Below the pieces are notes generated by a model. The model did not search any database. It was not told where the DNA came from and saw nothing but the letters and a program-made list of their open reading frames with translations. A DNA stretch of 64,000 nucleotides from Viola odorata (lineage: Eukaryota > Streptophyta > Magnoliopsida > Malpighiales > Violaceae): NCBI GenBank assembly GCA_963691705.1, contig OY829537.1, positions 25,048,078 through 25,112,077 of the forward strand, written 5' to 3'. Within the stretch, counting starts at the first letter, position 1, and each line of letters begins with the position of its first letter. The position numbers were made by a program, and so were the translations under genes. Shown piece after piece: positions 49,801 through 61,685 of the stretch.

Positions 49801-51244
49801 CTTACACGCGGTCCCATTCAACTACGGATACACGGTGGTCACCACCCCTCCTGCAGTCGCACCAACAACACTCGCTGTCGGCAAAGCCTCTCATATCGGG
49901 GGCATGACCCGCACTGGAAGATGTTACATTTCGGAGGAAGTAGAAAAGCAACGACAAGCCAAAGGGAAAGACCCTGTGATCCGCGAAGAGACGATAGAGG
50001 AGGCGCAAGGTTTGAGCAAACCTGTAACCGAGGACGAGACAGCTGAGTTCCTCAAGATCATGAGACAGAGCGAGTTCAGCATCATCGAACAGCTAAAGAA
50101 AATCCCAGCTCGTATCTCCATCATGGAGCTGATCCTCACTTCAGAGCCGCATCGCCAAGCTCTCTTAAAAGTCTTGAAACAAGCTTTCGTGACTAAGGAT
50201 ATCACTACAGAAGGGGTGGAAAACCTTGTCGGGAGGATCCAAGCCTTAAGCAGCATTTCCTTCTCGGAAGAAGAGATCGACCCCTCGGGAAGAGATCACA
50301 ACAAGGCCCTATACATCACGGTAGAGTGTAAAGGACACGTCATAGCAAAGGCCCTAATCGACAATAGGTCCGCACTTAATGTCATGCCCAGGCATGTCCT
50401 TGAACAGCTGCCGGTCGATTCCTCCCTCATAAAACCTAGCGGAATGATGGCTAGGGCTTTCGATGGCACCACTCGAGAGATCATCGGGAACATTGAGTTG
50501 GATATGGTCATCGGGCCCCACCATTTCATCTTGACATTCCAGATCATGGAAATCCAACCCGCTTATAGCATGCTTCTAGGACGGCCTTGGATCCATTCAG
50601 TGGGAGCCGTCCCCTCTTCCCTGCATCAGTGCCTCAAATACGTCAAAGACAATGCCCTCGTCACGATAAAGGCCGAAGAAGCCTTGATCTTGGCCAAGCA
50701 TGCATCCGTGCCTTACATCAAAACTACCGAAACCCTGGAGAGTTCCTTCCAAGCCTTTGAAATCGTCAACGCGGGTTAGATCGAGGAGGGATCCCCCGTT
50801 TGCGAAGCCTCAAAATCGGGGGTAGCTGAAACAACCACTAAGTCAACACTAGAGGGAAGCTTCCAATTAGGAAAACGGCTCGGGGCCGAGTTACAAGGAT
50901 CGAAAGGCTGGGTGCCTCCGAAGAGCTTCGGAGATCGATTTGGGTTAGGGTACCAACCCAGCAAGGCCAATTTCACCAGGATCACCCAAGAAAAGAAAGA
51001 AAAGCAGCTGGCTAAGCTATTTGGACGTTCTGCGCCAGAGGGTAAAATGCCGATTCCCCCTATCAGAACCACGTTCCCCTTCGCCGCTGAAACCATCAAT
51101 GAAAATCCAATCAGGGTATCAGACCTCCGTATCTGCACTCTAGGAGAAGAAGGATCGTCGCCTAGTTCAGTCATTTTCGTTAAGAAGTCAGGGGAGTCTG
51201 TGGGCAACTGGACCATCACCATGCTTCCGGATGTCTCTCCGTAA
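46878..51244 (+). pseudogene. Gag-protease of the Ogre-like element, frameshifted
   Basis: Gag starts at 46878 with a coiled coil (ARIAELEEQVR) and runs to a stop at 47541-47543, where a single missing base (judged from the decayed copy, which keeps the frame) shifts reading into the frame that is open to 50779. The gag core has ALTWYMGLDRARI. Four zinc-knuckle-like motifs follow as two pairs: CEYHAGAPGHTLENC and CMYCKGSDGHKIRIC, then CEYHAGTRGHSLENC and CLFCQGESKHDIQDC. The aspartic protease region reads ALIDNRSALNVMP and LLGRPWIHSVG; the catalytic Gly is Arg here, an inactivating change. An amber stop (50777-50779) precedes a G-patch-like segment (FGLGYQPSKANF) ending at 51244. Confidence 0.88.
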
Positions 51245-51391
51245 TTTCTCATTTTGAAAAATATATATATGTTTTTGGCACGTTTTCTTACGAAAACATT
51301 TTTGTAGGGACTCCTGTTCCCTTTTGTAAAAAATCAATATATATGCAAATTTTCATTTTACGCATCTCTTTTTTCGCACTTTTAATTTCAG
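51241..51391 (+). other. Putative 151-bp intron between protease and RT
   Basis: Donor GTAATT at 51241 and acceptor TTTTAATTTCAG ending at 51391 enclose AT-rich DNA. Removing it joins the gag-protease frame to the RT frame exactly in phase, with no stop at the junction. The ORF stop before it (51242-51244) is part of the donor itself. A spliced intron at this point is a published trait of Ogre elements (family knowledge). Confidence 0.72.
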
Positions 51392-51392
51392 G

Positions 51393-54300
51393 ATGAGTGT
51401 TAGTTCGGATTGTCTTGATAAAACCTATGTCTTTACTGGCGAAGAAATCATCGCTACGACCGAAGACAAGGCCGAAGTCTCCGACGAACTGACCCGTTTA
51501 CTAGAAAGTTCAGAAAAGGAAATAATCCCTCATCGGGAGGAATTGGACGAAGTAAACTTAGGGGCAAGCAATGAGAATCAAAAACTCGTCAAGATCGGAA
51601 CTACCCTGGATACGACTCAGAGAGAAAGGTTGATTTCTCTCCTCAAGGACTACTCCGATGTATTCGCATGGTCATACGCCGACATGCCAGGTCTTGATCC
51701 CGGGATAGTTGAGCATCGTATTCCGTTAAAACCTGAGTTTAAGCCTGTCAAGCAAAAACTTCGGAGGATGCATCCAGACATCCTTCTGAAAATCAAAGAA
51801 GAAGTTACCAAGCAACCTGACGCGGGTTTTTTGAGAGTTGCGGAGTACCCAGAATGGATCGCCAACATAGTGCCAGTGCCTAAGAAAGATGGGAAGGTTC
51901 GCATGTGCGTGGACTTTCGGGATCTCAATCGAGCTAGCCCTAAGGACGACTTCCCTCTTCCCCATATCGACATCTTGGTAGATAGTGCCGCCAGAAATGA
52001 CATGTTCTCTTTCATGGACGGATTCTCGGGGTACAATCAGATCAAGATGGCACCCGAGGACAGTGAAAAGACGACCTTCATCACGCCCTGGGGAACCTTC
52101 TGCTACAAGGTGATGCCCTTTGGATTAAAAAATGCAGGAGCCACGTACCAACGTGCTGCCGTCACCCTTTTCCACGACATGATGCATAAAGAATTGGAAA
52201 TATATGTCGACGACATGATAGCCAAGTCTCGCGGCACGCAAGATCATGTAGACATCCTGAGAAAGGTGTTCGAAAGGTTGAGGCAATTTCGGCTACGGCT
52301 AAACCCAGCTAAGTGTACCTTCGGAGTGACTTCCGGGAAGTTATTGGGATTCATCGTCAACAACAAAGGCATAGAAGTGGATCCTGATAAGATAAAAGCC
52401 ATTCAGGAGCTACCCGCTCCCAGCACCGAAACGGAAGTAAGAAGCTTTTTAGGGCGCATCAACTACATCGCTCGCTTTATCAGCCAGTTAACACTTACCT
52501 GCGAGCCGATGTTCAAAATGCTAAGGAAACATGGAGATACAGAATGGGACGAAGACTGACAGGAAGCCTTCGAGAAAATCAAGACATATCTGCAAAATCC
52601 ACCGGTACTAGTTCCTCTGACGCCAGGACGACCATTGCTCATGTACATGACAGTCACGGCTAGTGCTATGGGTTGCATTTTGGGACAACACGATGAGTCC
52701 GGAAAGCGTGAATAAGCCATCTACTACCTCAGCAAAAAATTCAACGAATGTGAGATGCGTTACTCTATGTTGGAACGAACTTGTTGCGCCCTAGCATGGT
52801 GCGCCCGAAGGCTCCGGCAGTACATGTTGTATTACACGACGTGGTTAATCTCTCGCATGGATCCCCTGAAATACATCTTTGAAAAGCCGTACCTGTCAAG
52901 TCGCATTTGTAGATGGCAAGTCTTATTAGCTGAGCATGAAATCATCTATGTAACCCGTAAAGCGGTTAAAGCAAGTGCCCTCGCCGATCAGTTGGCTGAT
53001 CATGCCTCGGACGAGTATGAGTCGTTGAGCTTCGACTTCCCCGACGAGGACATCATAGTGATTGAAGAGGAAATCGCGGAAGATCTCCGAGAAGATGACT
53101 GGTGGACCATGTTCTTCGACGGTGCGGTGAACCTCTCGGGCAAGGGAGTGAGAGCCGTAGTCATATCCCCAGATGGCAGTCAATTCCCCATAGCATGCAA
53201 ATTGAACTTCCCATGCACCAATAACGTCGCCGAGTATGAAGCGTGCATCAGCGGTCTGACAGCAGCCATCGACTTAAAAGTAAAGAAGCTCCGAATCTTC
53301 GGCGATTCAGCACTCGTCATCTATCAAGCCCAGGATTTATGGCAGACACGGGATTCCAAGCTCATCCCTTATCAAAAGTTACTCACCCAACTCACACGAG
53401 AATTCGAGGAAACCGAATTCGACCGAGTCGACAGAGAAAAGAACCGTTTCGCAGACGCGTTAGCCACATTGGCCTCGATGTTTAAGTTAGAATGCGGAGT
53501 AATGCTTCAACCATTGAGAGTGGAAGTAAAGGGAACTCCGGCATGTTGTGTTGCCTTGGAAGAGGAACCTGACGGCAAGCCATGGTTCTACGACCTAGTA
53601 CAGTTCATCAGAAACCGGGAGTACCCACCGGGGGCAAGCCGGGTTAGCAAAAAGACCCTCCAGCGCTTAGCACTAGACTTCTACCTCGACGGTGAGGTTC
53701 TATATAAAAGGAGAGCTGATGGAGCTTTGCTTCGCTGCGTCACCATGACCGAGGCAAAGAGAATCATAGCAGAGATCCACGAAGGGGTTTGTTCCACACA
53801 CGCAAGTGGACACATGATGGCTAGGCAGATAATGAGACAAGGTTATTTTTGGCTCACCATCGAACGAGATTGCATCAGCTATTTTCGGAAGTGCCACAAA
53901 TGTCAAATCTACGCGGACCATCTCCACGTCCCTCTAGCCTCTCTCTTCAGCATGACATCGCCTTGGCCTTTTGCAATGTGGGGAATCGACATCATCGGCC
54001 AAATTCATCCAACAGCCTCTAATGGCCATCGCTTCATCCTCGTAGCAATTGACTACTTCACCAAGTGGGTAGAGGCCGCCTCTTACTCTAGCATTACTCA
54101 GAAAACGACCATGCGATTCATTGAGAGAAATATCATTTGCCGTCATGGGGTCCCAGAAACCATCGTCACGGACAACGGCACCAATCTCAATGGAAAGATG
54201 ATTGACGATCTTTGCCAACGTTGGAAGGTGAAGCACCGGAACTCGTCACCATATCGACCAAAGATGAATGGCGCAGTCGAAGCAGCAAACAAGAACCTGA

Positions 54301-54830
54301 AGAGGATCATCCAAAAGATGGTAATCACTCACAAAGACTGGCACGACATGCTTCCCTTCGCACTACATGCTTATCAGATAGCAACTCGTACGTCCACAGG
54401 GGCAACTCCCTACTCATTAGTTTACGGCATGGAAGCCGTAATTCCCCTCGAGGTAGAAATTCCTTCTCTCAGAATCCTGGCCGAATCTGAAGTAGAAGAA
54501 TCTGATTGGGCGAGAGTGAGGTACGAGCAGCTGAACCTCCTTCCCCAAAAGCGCTTGGCCGCTATCTGCCATGCGCAATTATATCAGCAAAGAATGGTCA
54601 ACGCTTATAACAAGAAAGTGCGACCTCGCAAATTCGAGGCTGGGAATTTAGTGCTAAAGAAAATTCTCCCTCATCAGGAGGCCAGTCAAGGAAAGTGGGC
54701 CCCAAGGTACGAAGGCCCGTACCTGGTCAAAAGTGCATTCTCAGGGGGTGCCCTAATGCTAACCAACATGGATGGAGACGATCTCCCGAAACCGGTGAAT
54801 GTCGATGCAGTCAAGAGATACTTCGCCTGA
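51393..54830 (+). pseudogene. RT-RNase H-integrase of the Ogre-like element, two stops
   Basis: One frame broken by TGA at 52557-52559 and TAA at 52713-52715. Reverse transcriptase: KKDGKVRMCVDFRDLN, MPFGLKNAGATYQR, EIYVDDMIAKS (YVDD active site), FLGRINYIARF. A first, degenerate RNase H follows (AIYYLSKKF, CARRLRQYML), then a second archaeal-type RNase H (MFFDGAVNLSGKG, NNVAEYEAC, FGDSALVI, NRFADALATLA). Integrase: H-H-C-C zinc site (CHKCQ), catalytic Asp in WGIDIIG and IVTDNGTN, Glu in MNGAVEAANK. Dual RNase H places the element in the Tat lineage. It would copy the element RNA into DNA and insert it. It is inactive as it stands. Confidence 0.92.
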
Positions 54831-56045
54831 AGCATCGTGGACAGAGCGTCCGGTCAGCCAAAGACATAGAATTTTATCATGACAATCTAGCACAAACATT
54901 GGTCCTGAAATTAATAAAACAAGTTTTTTTCAGGGGATGCTCATTATTTTAAAATTTTGTTATCCTTTTTTTCTAACTTGTGAGATGACAAAAGGACGCA
55001 TGGCGTGGATGGCTCCCCAGGAGTAGCTCGGGACGTAAGACGCGTCACTTAGGCTAACGCCACTAATCACTCTTCAGTTTTGCAGAGACGTAAGGTCTCA
55101 CGCCTCAAATCATCGTCACGATAAAACCATAGAGTTCCGCTCGTAGGAGCTGTTGAATTGCCGTAGCAGGCCACCTTCAAGAGCGAATCAGGAAAGATTT
55201 TAAGACAAACCATCACCATCTAAAGCGAAATTTCTTTTCCTCGCAGTGCTACCGGCCCAGCCGGCATCGCAAATAATCGGTCTCAAAGGACTAAACGTTG
55301 GACCAAGGTCACAAAGCCCATCCGATGCAAATCACACCGCAATGACCCACGGATAGCCCGTCTAAAAGGGAGAGCTTAAAACTTATCAATCACATTACTT
55401 TTGCTAAAAATTGTCTTGCATTTACTCCTCATTTGTCATCACCTTGTCTTTTTCAGGGACTAGGTCGTCCCAATTCGTTGCCTGCAGAAGAACGGTAAGC
55501 ATACGTCCTTGCAGCCTCGCTGCACATTTTGGGGGCAGAGGATTTCCCCTTTACCCCCGAGCAACCACGAAGCCAATCAACGAAGGTCTAGCAAGAACCG
55601 GTAAGCAAAGGGACCAAATGCGGATCTCATCATCCTGGAATCGGCGGTTCCAGTGAAGCAGCTGAAAAAGAAACCAAACAACGCATCTAAGCAAGGCGTC
55701 CCAGGACTAGGACCACGTCATAAGCACCCTCAAAAAGTTGAGTTAAAGGAAGGGAGAATCCCTGAACTTGTCTCAGTTTTGTTTTCAAATTAATTTCCCT
55801 TTCCGTTTTCCCCTCTGCATCTCACAGGGACGGGAAGCATCTCGCTGTCATCTGCATGAAGCTTGTGGAAGACGCCCGCGCAGCCCCGCTGCGCGGTTCA
55901 GGGGAGTCCCTCTTTCTTTCCCCTTTATTTAAATTTGTTTTTATTCCTGCTCGCTTTGTTAGCTTTAAGTCGAGTACGGTCGTCTGGCCCACTGGGGGGC
56001 AACCTTAGGTTCTAGGTAGAACTTTATAAATAAGTCGTCTCAAAC

Positions 56046-56190
56046 CATCTAGCAATCAAACATCTAGCAATCAAACATCTAGCAATCAAAACATCTAGCA
56101 ATCAAACATCCAACAATCAAACATCCAGCAATCAAACATCCAGCAATCAAACGTCTAGCAATCAAACCCTCTAGCAATCGAACCACCAAT
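56046..56190. repeat. 15-bp tandem repeat, about 9 copies
   Basis: Units of CATCTAGCAATCAAA with slight variation (CATCCAGCAATCAAA, CGTCTAGCAATCAAA) in a row, in the 3' UTR. Confidence 0.9.
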
Positions 56191-56839
56191 CAGTCTAAAA
56201 TCACAAATCAATCAAAAATCCCTCTTTAGCCCGGCTCAAACAAAAGCATACTACCCTCATAAGCATTTTCATGCATCGCATAGGTTAGGAATGTTTAATC
56301 CCTCTGTTAACTCCAGCACCTATCCAAATTATGTGCCATGCATGATATTACATGTTTGCTCTTATATCCGCGGTTTGCTCCGACGTAAGCAGTCACAAAC
56401 AAACCCCGGTAAGCATCTTTGAGTCATCGCGCCTTATCCTTCATGAGTGTAAGAGCCTGACTAGATACTAGTTGAGTTCGCATAATATCCAGGGTACATG
56501 CGCCATTAGACATGGGATAGCTATAAAATGACGAGGGACTTTTGCGATTTTCTCCACTTTTTTTTTCGTTTCTTCCCTCTTTCCACCATATATGTCATCA
56601 CTCCCCCAAACCGTCAATATCACTCATACCCCGGGAGCCAAAGAGCAGTTTCAGCTAAAATTGCCAGCCGGAAGTAAAAGCACGCCAAGTTCAAGTTCAC
56701 GATGAAGGAGACAGAAAAAGTCACCAGGAGATCGCTAAGGACTATCACCGAAGAAGCAGCAACGACAAAGGCCGAGGCCTCCAGACAAAATGGGAAGAGA
56801 TCAAGACGAAGGTGGTGCTTGCTCTGCTCTGTTGCATTT

Positions 56840-56985
56840 CAAATCGAATCAAAAAGAGAAGAAAGAAAAAGAAAAAAGAAAAAAAAAGGAAAAAAAAGAA
56901 AAAGGAAAGAGAGGAAAAGAAAAGAAAAAGAAAAGAAAGAAGAAAAAGAAAAAACAAGAAAAAGAAGAAGAAGAGAGAAATGCTC
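56840..56985. repeat. Purine-only tract (GAAAAAG-rich)
   Basis: Almost 150 bases of A and G only on the plus strand, which gives spurious Lys/Glu-rich open frames. Such tracts can form triplex or unusual DNA structures (inference). Confidence 0.85.
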
Positions 56986-57074
56986 AGAGACATTCGAAGA
57001 ATACAAACAGTCGGAGAGCCAAAGCAAGCACAGCCCGGGGAAAACTCAATTCGAGAAATCTCGAAGAAAATTTT

Positions 57075-57300
57075 CCCCAGTGAACTCGACAAAAAGGCCC
57101 AAGGCCAACTCGAGAAATCTCAAAACATCCTTCCCCAGTGAACTCGACAAAAAGGCCCAAGGCCAACTCGAGAAATCTCAAAACATCCTTCCCTAGTGAA
57201 GTCAAGCAAAAGAGCCCCAAGGCCAACTCGAGAAACCTCAAAGCAAGCATCCCTAGTAAGGACCCAAGAAGAGAAAGGGGCCCAAGGCCAACTCAAGTAG
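57075..57300. repeat. 58-bp tandem repeat, about 4 copies
   Basis: Units starting CAGTGAACTCGAC or CTAGTGAAG and containing CCCAAGGCCAACTCGAGAAA begin near 57078, 57136, 57193 and 57253. The first two are nearly identical. Confidence 0.88.
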
Positions 57301-57849
57301 TGAGTCGCAAAAAGAACAGCGATGACACTCCCCAATGAAGACTCAAGAAAAGGCCCTCTCGCCGAACGAAGAGCACCCCCAGCAAGGATCCTTGAGCTCA
57401 CGCACTCTGTCCAGAAAGCATCCCCAGCAAAAAGCGAGAGAGCTCGCACCCCTCGCCCTCATCAGGGCCAATCAAGAAAACATCACTCATCAAAAGCCTT
57501 CCAACTCCCAAGCAAAGCAATCTTTTCCAAAACAAACTTCTTTCCGGACATTTCACGTCCTTTCATTCTTTTCCGTAAAAGTCCCATCGATTATTAGAAC
57601 ACCCATGCATGTGCATCTTCGTTCGAAGTATATTCACTCGGATTGACATTGCGAACTGTAAATTATGTATCATGTTAGTTGCATCTTTATGAGTGTAAAA
57701 CACTTAGCCTTGTTTCAGAGCGTGAGTGCAAACACTAATATCAGGTGAGGACTGCTTACGGCTGCAAATCGTGGGAAAGTCTTGTCCTTAGGGTCGTTAC
57801 CTCCTGAGCAGGACGCAGACGCATTCTAGGTTCGTATCAAGGCCACTGG

Positions 57850-58350
57850 CGATAGCTTTCTTCTCCTCCCAGAGCGACCTTAGTTTAATTTCCGCATCTC
57901 GCGCCTTCTCCTACGGGAATCGGCGTTGTTTAAATTTTTTGCATTAGCATCTCCTCCTCCCAGAGCGACAACACTTAGCATTCTTCTCCTCCCAGAGCGA
58001 CAACACTTAGCATTCTTCTCCTCCCAGAGCGACAACACTTAGCATTCTTCTCCTCCCAGAGCGACAACACTTAGCATTCTTCTCCTCCCAGAGCGACTTT
58101 AGTTTAATTTCCGCATCTCGCGCCTTCTCCTACGGGAATCGGCGTTATTTAAATTTTCTGCCTTAGCATTCTTCTCCTCCCAGAGCGACAACATTTAGCA
58201 TTCTTCTCCTCCCAGAGCGACAGCACTTAGCATTCTTCTCCTCCCAGAGCGACAGCACTTAGCATTCTTCTCCTCCCAGAGCGACCTTAGTTTAATTTCC
58301 GCATCTCGCTCCTTCTCTTACGGGAATCGGCGTTGTTTAAGTTTTCAGCG
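57850..58350. repeat. 32-bp tandem repeats in a higher-order array
   Basis: The unit TTCTCCTCCCAGAGCGACAA + CACTTAGCA is repeated many times. Three times (about 57877, 58096, 58283) the run is broken by TAGTTTAATTTCCGCATCTC and the following CTACGGGAATCGGCGTT block, giving a higher-order period of about 190-220 bp. Confidence 0.88.
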
Positions 58351-58560
58351 TAGCATTTCTCCTCCTCCCAGAGTGACAACATTTAGTTTCAGCATTAGCA
58401 TTTCTCCTCCTCCCAGAGTGACAACATTTAGTTTCCAGCGTAGCTTTTCTCCTCCTCCCAGAGTGACAACATTTAGTTTCCAGTGTAGTATTTCTTCTCC
58501 TCCCAGAGTGATAGCGTAAGCGTAGTTCTACCTTTTTCAACCTTAGCATTTCTTCCCCTC
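58350..58560. repeat. Diverged continuation of the CTCCTCCCAGAG array
   Basis: Units of TTTCTCCTCCTCCCAGAGTG + ACAACATTTAGTTTC recur about four times with wider spacing. Single CTCCCAGAG motifs continue to about 58985. Confidence 0.8.
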
Positions 58561-59052
58561 CCAAAGCAACATCCCTCACACAATTCTACATTTCTGCATA
58601 ATTATTTTCCTCCTCCTAGAGTGACATCATTAGGACAAATCATTCATACTTCTGCGAATCGCGCACTATCTTCCGAAGCAACATCAGTCACATGTCAAGC
58701 GATCATCCCCCCAGTGGAGCTATCGTTTACATTTTCGTAAAATTACTTGCCGTCCCAGGTAGAGTAGTTGTCATTTACATTCCCTGCAACTTATGTGCCT
58801 CTCAATACCCGAGCAGATCTAAGTTTACGTCTTTGCAGGATCAACAACCTATCTCCTCCCAGAGCGACGTCAGCGGATTACTTCCTCCCAGAGTGGCAGC
58901 ATCACTTTCCTCCTCTCAGAGTGACATCAAACAAGCACCTGGTATCCCCAGTGACAGCATCAATCAATCTCCTCCTCCCAGAGCGACATCATCACTGTAA
59001 GTTTGAGGTAAGACCCGCTATGTCATCAAAATTCGGATATAGGGGCAACTGT

Positions 59053-59090
59053 CTTTACTGCTTATCAAATACTTCGATAAGACAGTAAAG
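59053..59090. repeat. Inverted repeat overlapping the polypurine tract
   Basis: CTTTACTGCTTATC (59053-59066) pairs with GATAAGACAGTAAAG (59076-59090), one base unpaired, around a 9-nt loop. The right arm runs into the polypurine tract. Confidence 0.85.
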
Positions 59091-59096
59091 AGGGGG
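59087..59096 (+). promoter_or_regulatory. Polypurine tract of the Ogre-like element
   Basis: AAAGAGGGGG, then CAAC, then the LTR start TGTTGATG. It would prime plus-strand DNA synthesis. Confidence 0.85.
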
Positions 59097-59785
59097 CAAC
59101 TGTTGATGCCCGAATTTTGACGCCATTTTTATTTAATTTTAGCATTTCTGTTATTCAGCTAATTTACAGTCATTTTCAGTTGATTTAATGTCACTAGCAT
59201 TTTTAGGTGTTTCGTTGCATTTTTGCATCATTGTCAGCATCGTTAGCTTTCGAAATCGTATTTTTAATTTTTCGGCATGTATTTTCATTATTATTATCAT
59301 TAATATTTTTAGCCTTAAAAATCACATTTTTAATTATCCGGCAGTCGTTTGCTAATTTTTTCTTCGTTTTAGGTCATCACATGAATTTTAGGATTTTTTA
59401 TATTTTAGCATTTTTTTAGTATTTTTATTATTTTATTATTATTTTTATTCGGGCTTTTATTGGACCCGAGTAAGTCCGCTCAGACAATAGCTTGACTTTA
59501 AAATATTTTCCACCAACTAGTTGCTAGATTTTTTTCTGGTCGCAACGGTCTACAACGATTCGTGTAAGTTTCGGAGTAACGTTATTATTTTTCCGTTCAA
59601 ACGTTTCACATTTTTGAACGCGAAAATAAACACGTTAAACGAGGAATTCTCATCATTCGCTGTAGACGGTTAAACCCGTCATATTTTTCTTTACGCGCCG
59701 GTACCTTTGGCTCGAAAAATCGGAACGTTTGGTCGCGGGAACCGGCTCGAGGCCATTTAAATCAGAGAAAAGGCCATTTGATCAT

Positions 59786-59831
59786 GGCCATTGATCTGGT
59801 CAACCAAGGAAAGTCAACCAGATCAATGGCC
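59786..59831. repeat. Perfect 15-bp inverted repeat in the 3' LTR
   Basis: Same arms as at 43539-43584. One base differs in the loop (AACCAAGG against AACCACGG) and none in the arms. Confidence 0.9.
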
Positions 59832-60031
59832 CCTGAATTAACATGCATAATGCACGTGAACAGTGCCAAGGGAGTGCAGCGAAGCAGCCCACGCCCGAGC
59901 CACCTGCTCCCGTCGCGTCCATAGCTTCCTGTCCCTCCGCCATCATCACGGCTAGCTCGCCTAGCCTTGCCACCGCGACCAGCCGGCCACCACGCGCAGC
60001 CCCGTGTCTCCCTCCTCACACGATCTTCGGC

Positions 60032-60039
60032 TATAAATA
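60032..60039 (+). promoter_or_regulatory. TATA box of the Ogre-like 3' LTR
   Basis: TATAAATA, the counterpart of 43785. From here transcription would run through the LTR and into the split gag of the host element, antisense to it. Confidence 0.65.
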
Positions 60040-60767
60040 GCCCCCTCCTCCAACACATTCGGGGCACCAAATTGGCAAGCTTTCTTGCCCTCTCTCCCTC
60101 CTCTGATCAGTTGCTTATTTCAAGCGAAGATCGTCCAAGTTCAAGGCCTTGAGGTGAGCTTTCTCTCTCTAGCCTTTTTTCGGTTTTTAAGCCAAAGTTT
60201 TGTTTAAATTCGTTTGCCTCTTGTTTGAGCAATTTAATTGCTTTCTTTTGTGTCATTAATTCACACACATAACATAGATTAAATACATGATTTCACTTTT
60301 AAAAATCGTCGGTTAGTTTGTGTGAATTAATTAGTTTTTGATAATTAACGGTTTTGTCATTTTTTCAAAATTAAATTTTGTACGAGTCAAACTAAAAATC
60401 GGGGTTGGTACGGTCGGGAAGTCGTCGAAGAGACGAACATTTTGGCACGAACGATTTTCAAATCGGCCACTTGTGGCTGGAGCTTTGCTGCCGGCAGTAT
60501 GCCGGCGACCAAGAAAGGTGACGAATGAACAGTGCCAGGCCAACGGCACTGTTCATGCGGGAATGGGCTTGGCCCATTCCCTTTTAAATTCTCATGGGCC
60601 AGGCACTATTCCTGGCCCATTTTTCACTTCCTTTCATTCTTCAATTGGGCCCAGCCCATTTTCAATTGTTTTCAAAACTTCAGATCACGTTTTTTCGTAA
60701 AATACTCGTATGTTTTGTATGATTATTTGTCGTACTAACACTTTTAATTTTCTGTAATATCAATTGT

Positions 60768-61290
60768 TTATTTTCTGCAAAAATCAACTGTTTAATTATT
60801 CGCACTTTAAATTTCAGTAATTTACTTTCGGCAATTTAAATTCAATACCGCCTACATGGTCGGTCGCAATATCAACTGTTTATTTTCCGCAAAATAACTG
60901 TTTACTTTTCCGTACTTTACTTTTCTGCACTTTAAATTTCAGCAATTTACTTTCAGCAATTTAATTTCAATACCGCCTACATGGTCGGTCGCAATATCAA
61001 CTGTTTACTTTTCCGCACTTTAAATTTCAGCAATTTACTTCCGGCAATTTAAATTCAATACCGCCTACATGGTCGGTCGCATTTTAATTCTCGTAAATAT
61101 TCAACTGCTTTAATTTTTTGCAAAATTGCTGGAAGTCATTCCGCAAATTATCAACTGTTTACTTTTCCGCACTTTATTTTTCCGCACTTTAAACTTCAGC
61201 AATTTACTTTCAGCAATTTAAATTCAATACCGCCTACATGGTCGGTCGCATTTTAATTCTCGCAAATATTCAACTGCTTTAATTTTTCGA
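60768..61290. repeat. Irregular tandem repeats in the LTR (CCGCCTACATGGTCGG units)
   Basis: CAATACCGCCTACATGGTCG recurs at 60843, 60968, 61056 and 61225, with CAGCAATTTACTTTC-like and ATCAACTGTTTA-like blocks between, at uneven spacing of 88-169 bp. Confidence 0.88.
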
Positions 61291-61464
61291 AAACTGCTGG
61301 AAATTCTTCCGCAAATATCAACTGTTTATTTTCTGCAAATATCCAACTGTTTATTCTCTGCATTATCAACCTATTTTATTTTCTGCGAACCATCAAACTT
61401 TTTTTTATTCCCTGTAAATCGCCAACTGCATTTAATTCTTCGGCACTTATCAAAACAACATTTA

Positions 61465-61685
61465 AATTCTCGCATGCTTAAAATCAATCATTTTTCGCAT
61501 GCAATCAACCCAGCATTAAATTCTCGTATGCGTAAAATCAATCATTTTTCGCATGCAATCAACCCAGCATTAAATTTTCGTATGCGTTAAATCCATCATT
61601 TTTCGCATGCAATCAACTCGGCATTTAATTTCCGTATGCGTGAAATCCATCATTTCTCGTATGCAATCAACTGTCATTTAAATTC
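61465..61685. repeat. 57-bp tandem repeat in the LTR, about 4 copies
   Basis: Units built of TCGTATGCGTAAAATCAATC and TTTTTCGCATGCAATCAACC followed by an AGCATTAAAT-like block, four in a row. Confidence 0.88.

Larger units (their letters stand above)
54831..59086 (+). other. Long 3' untranslated region of the Ogre-like element
   Basis: 4.3 kb with no supported gene, rich in short tandem repeats (listed separately). Two GC hairpin-like segments, GCAGCCTCGCTGC (55509-55521) and CGCAGCCCCGCTGCG (about 55879-55893), each stand before a run of G and T. Open frames here are repeat artefacts. Confidence 0.7.

Noticed and set aside
56702..57196. Lys/Glu-rich open frames on both strands
   Set aside because: They are produced by the purine-only tract and 58-bp repeats in the 3' UTR of the retrotransposon.
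57850..58350. CRISPR array
   Set aside because: The 32-bp units are directly adjoining tandem repeats without unique spacers, in a plant retrotransposon 3' UTR.
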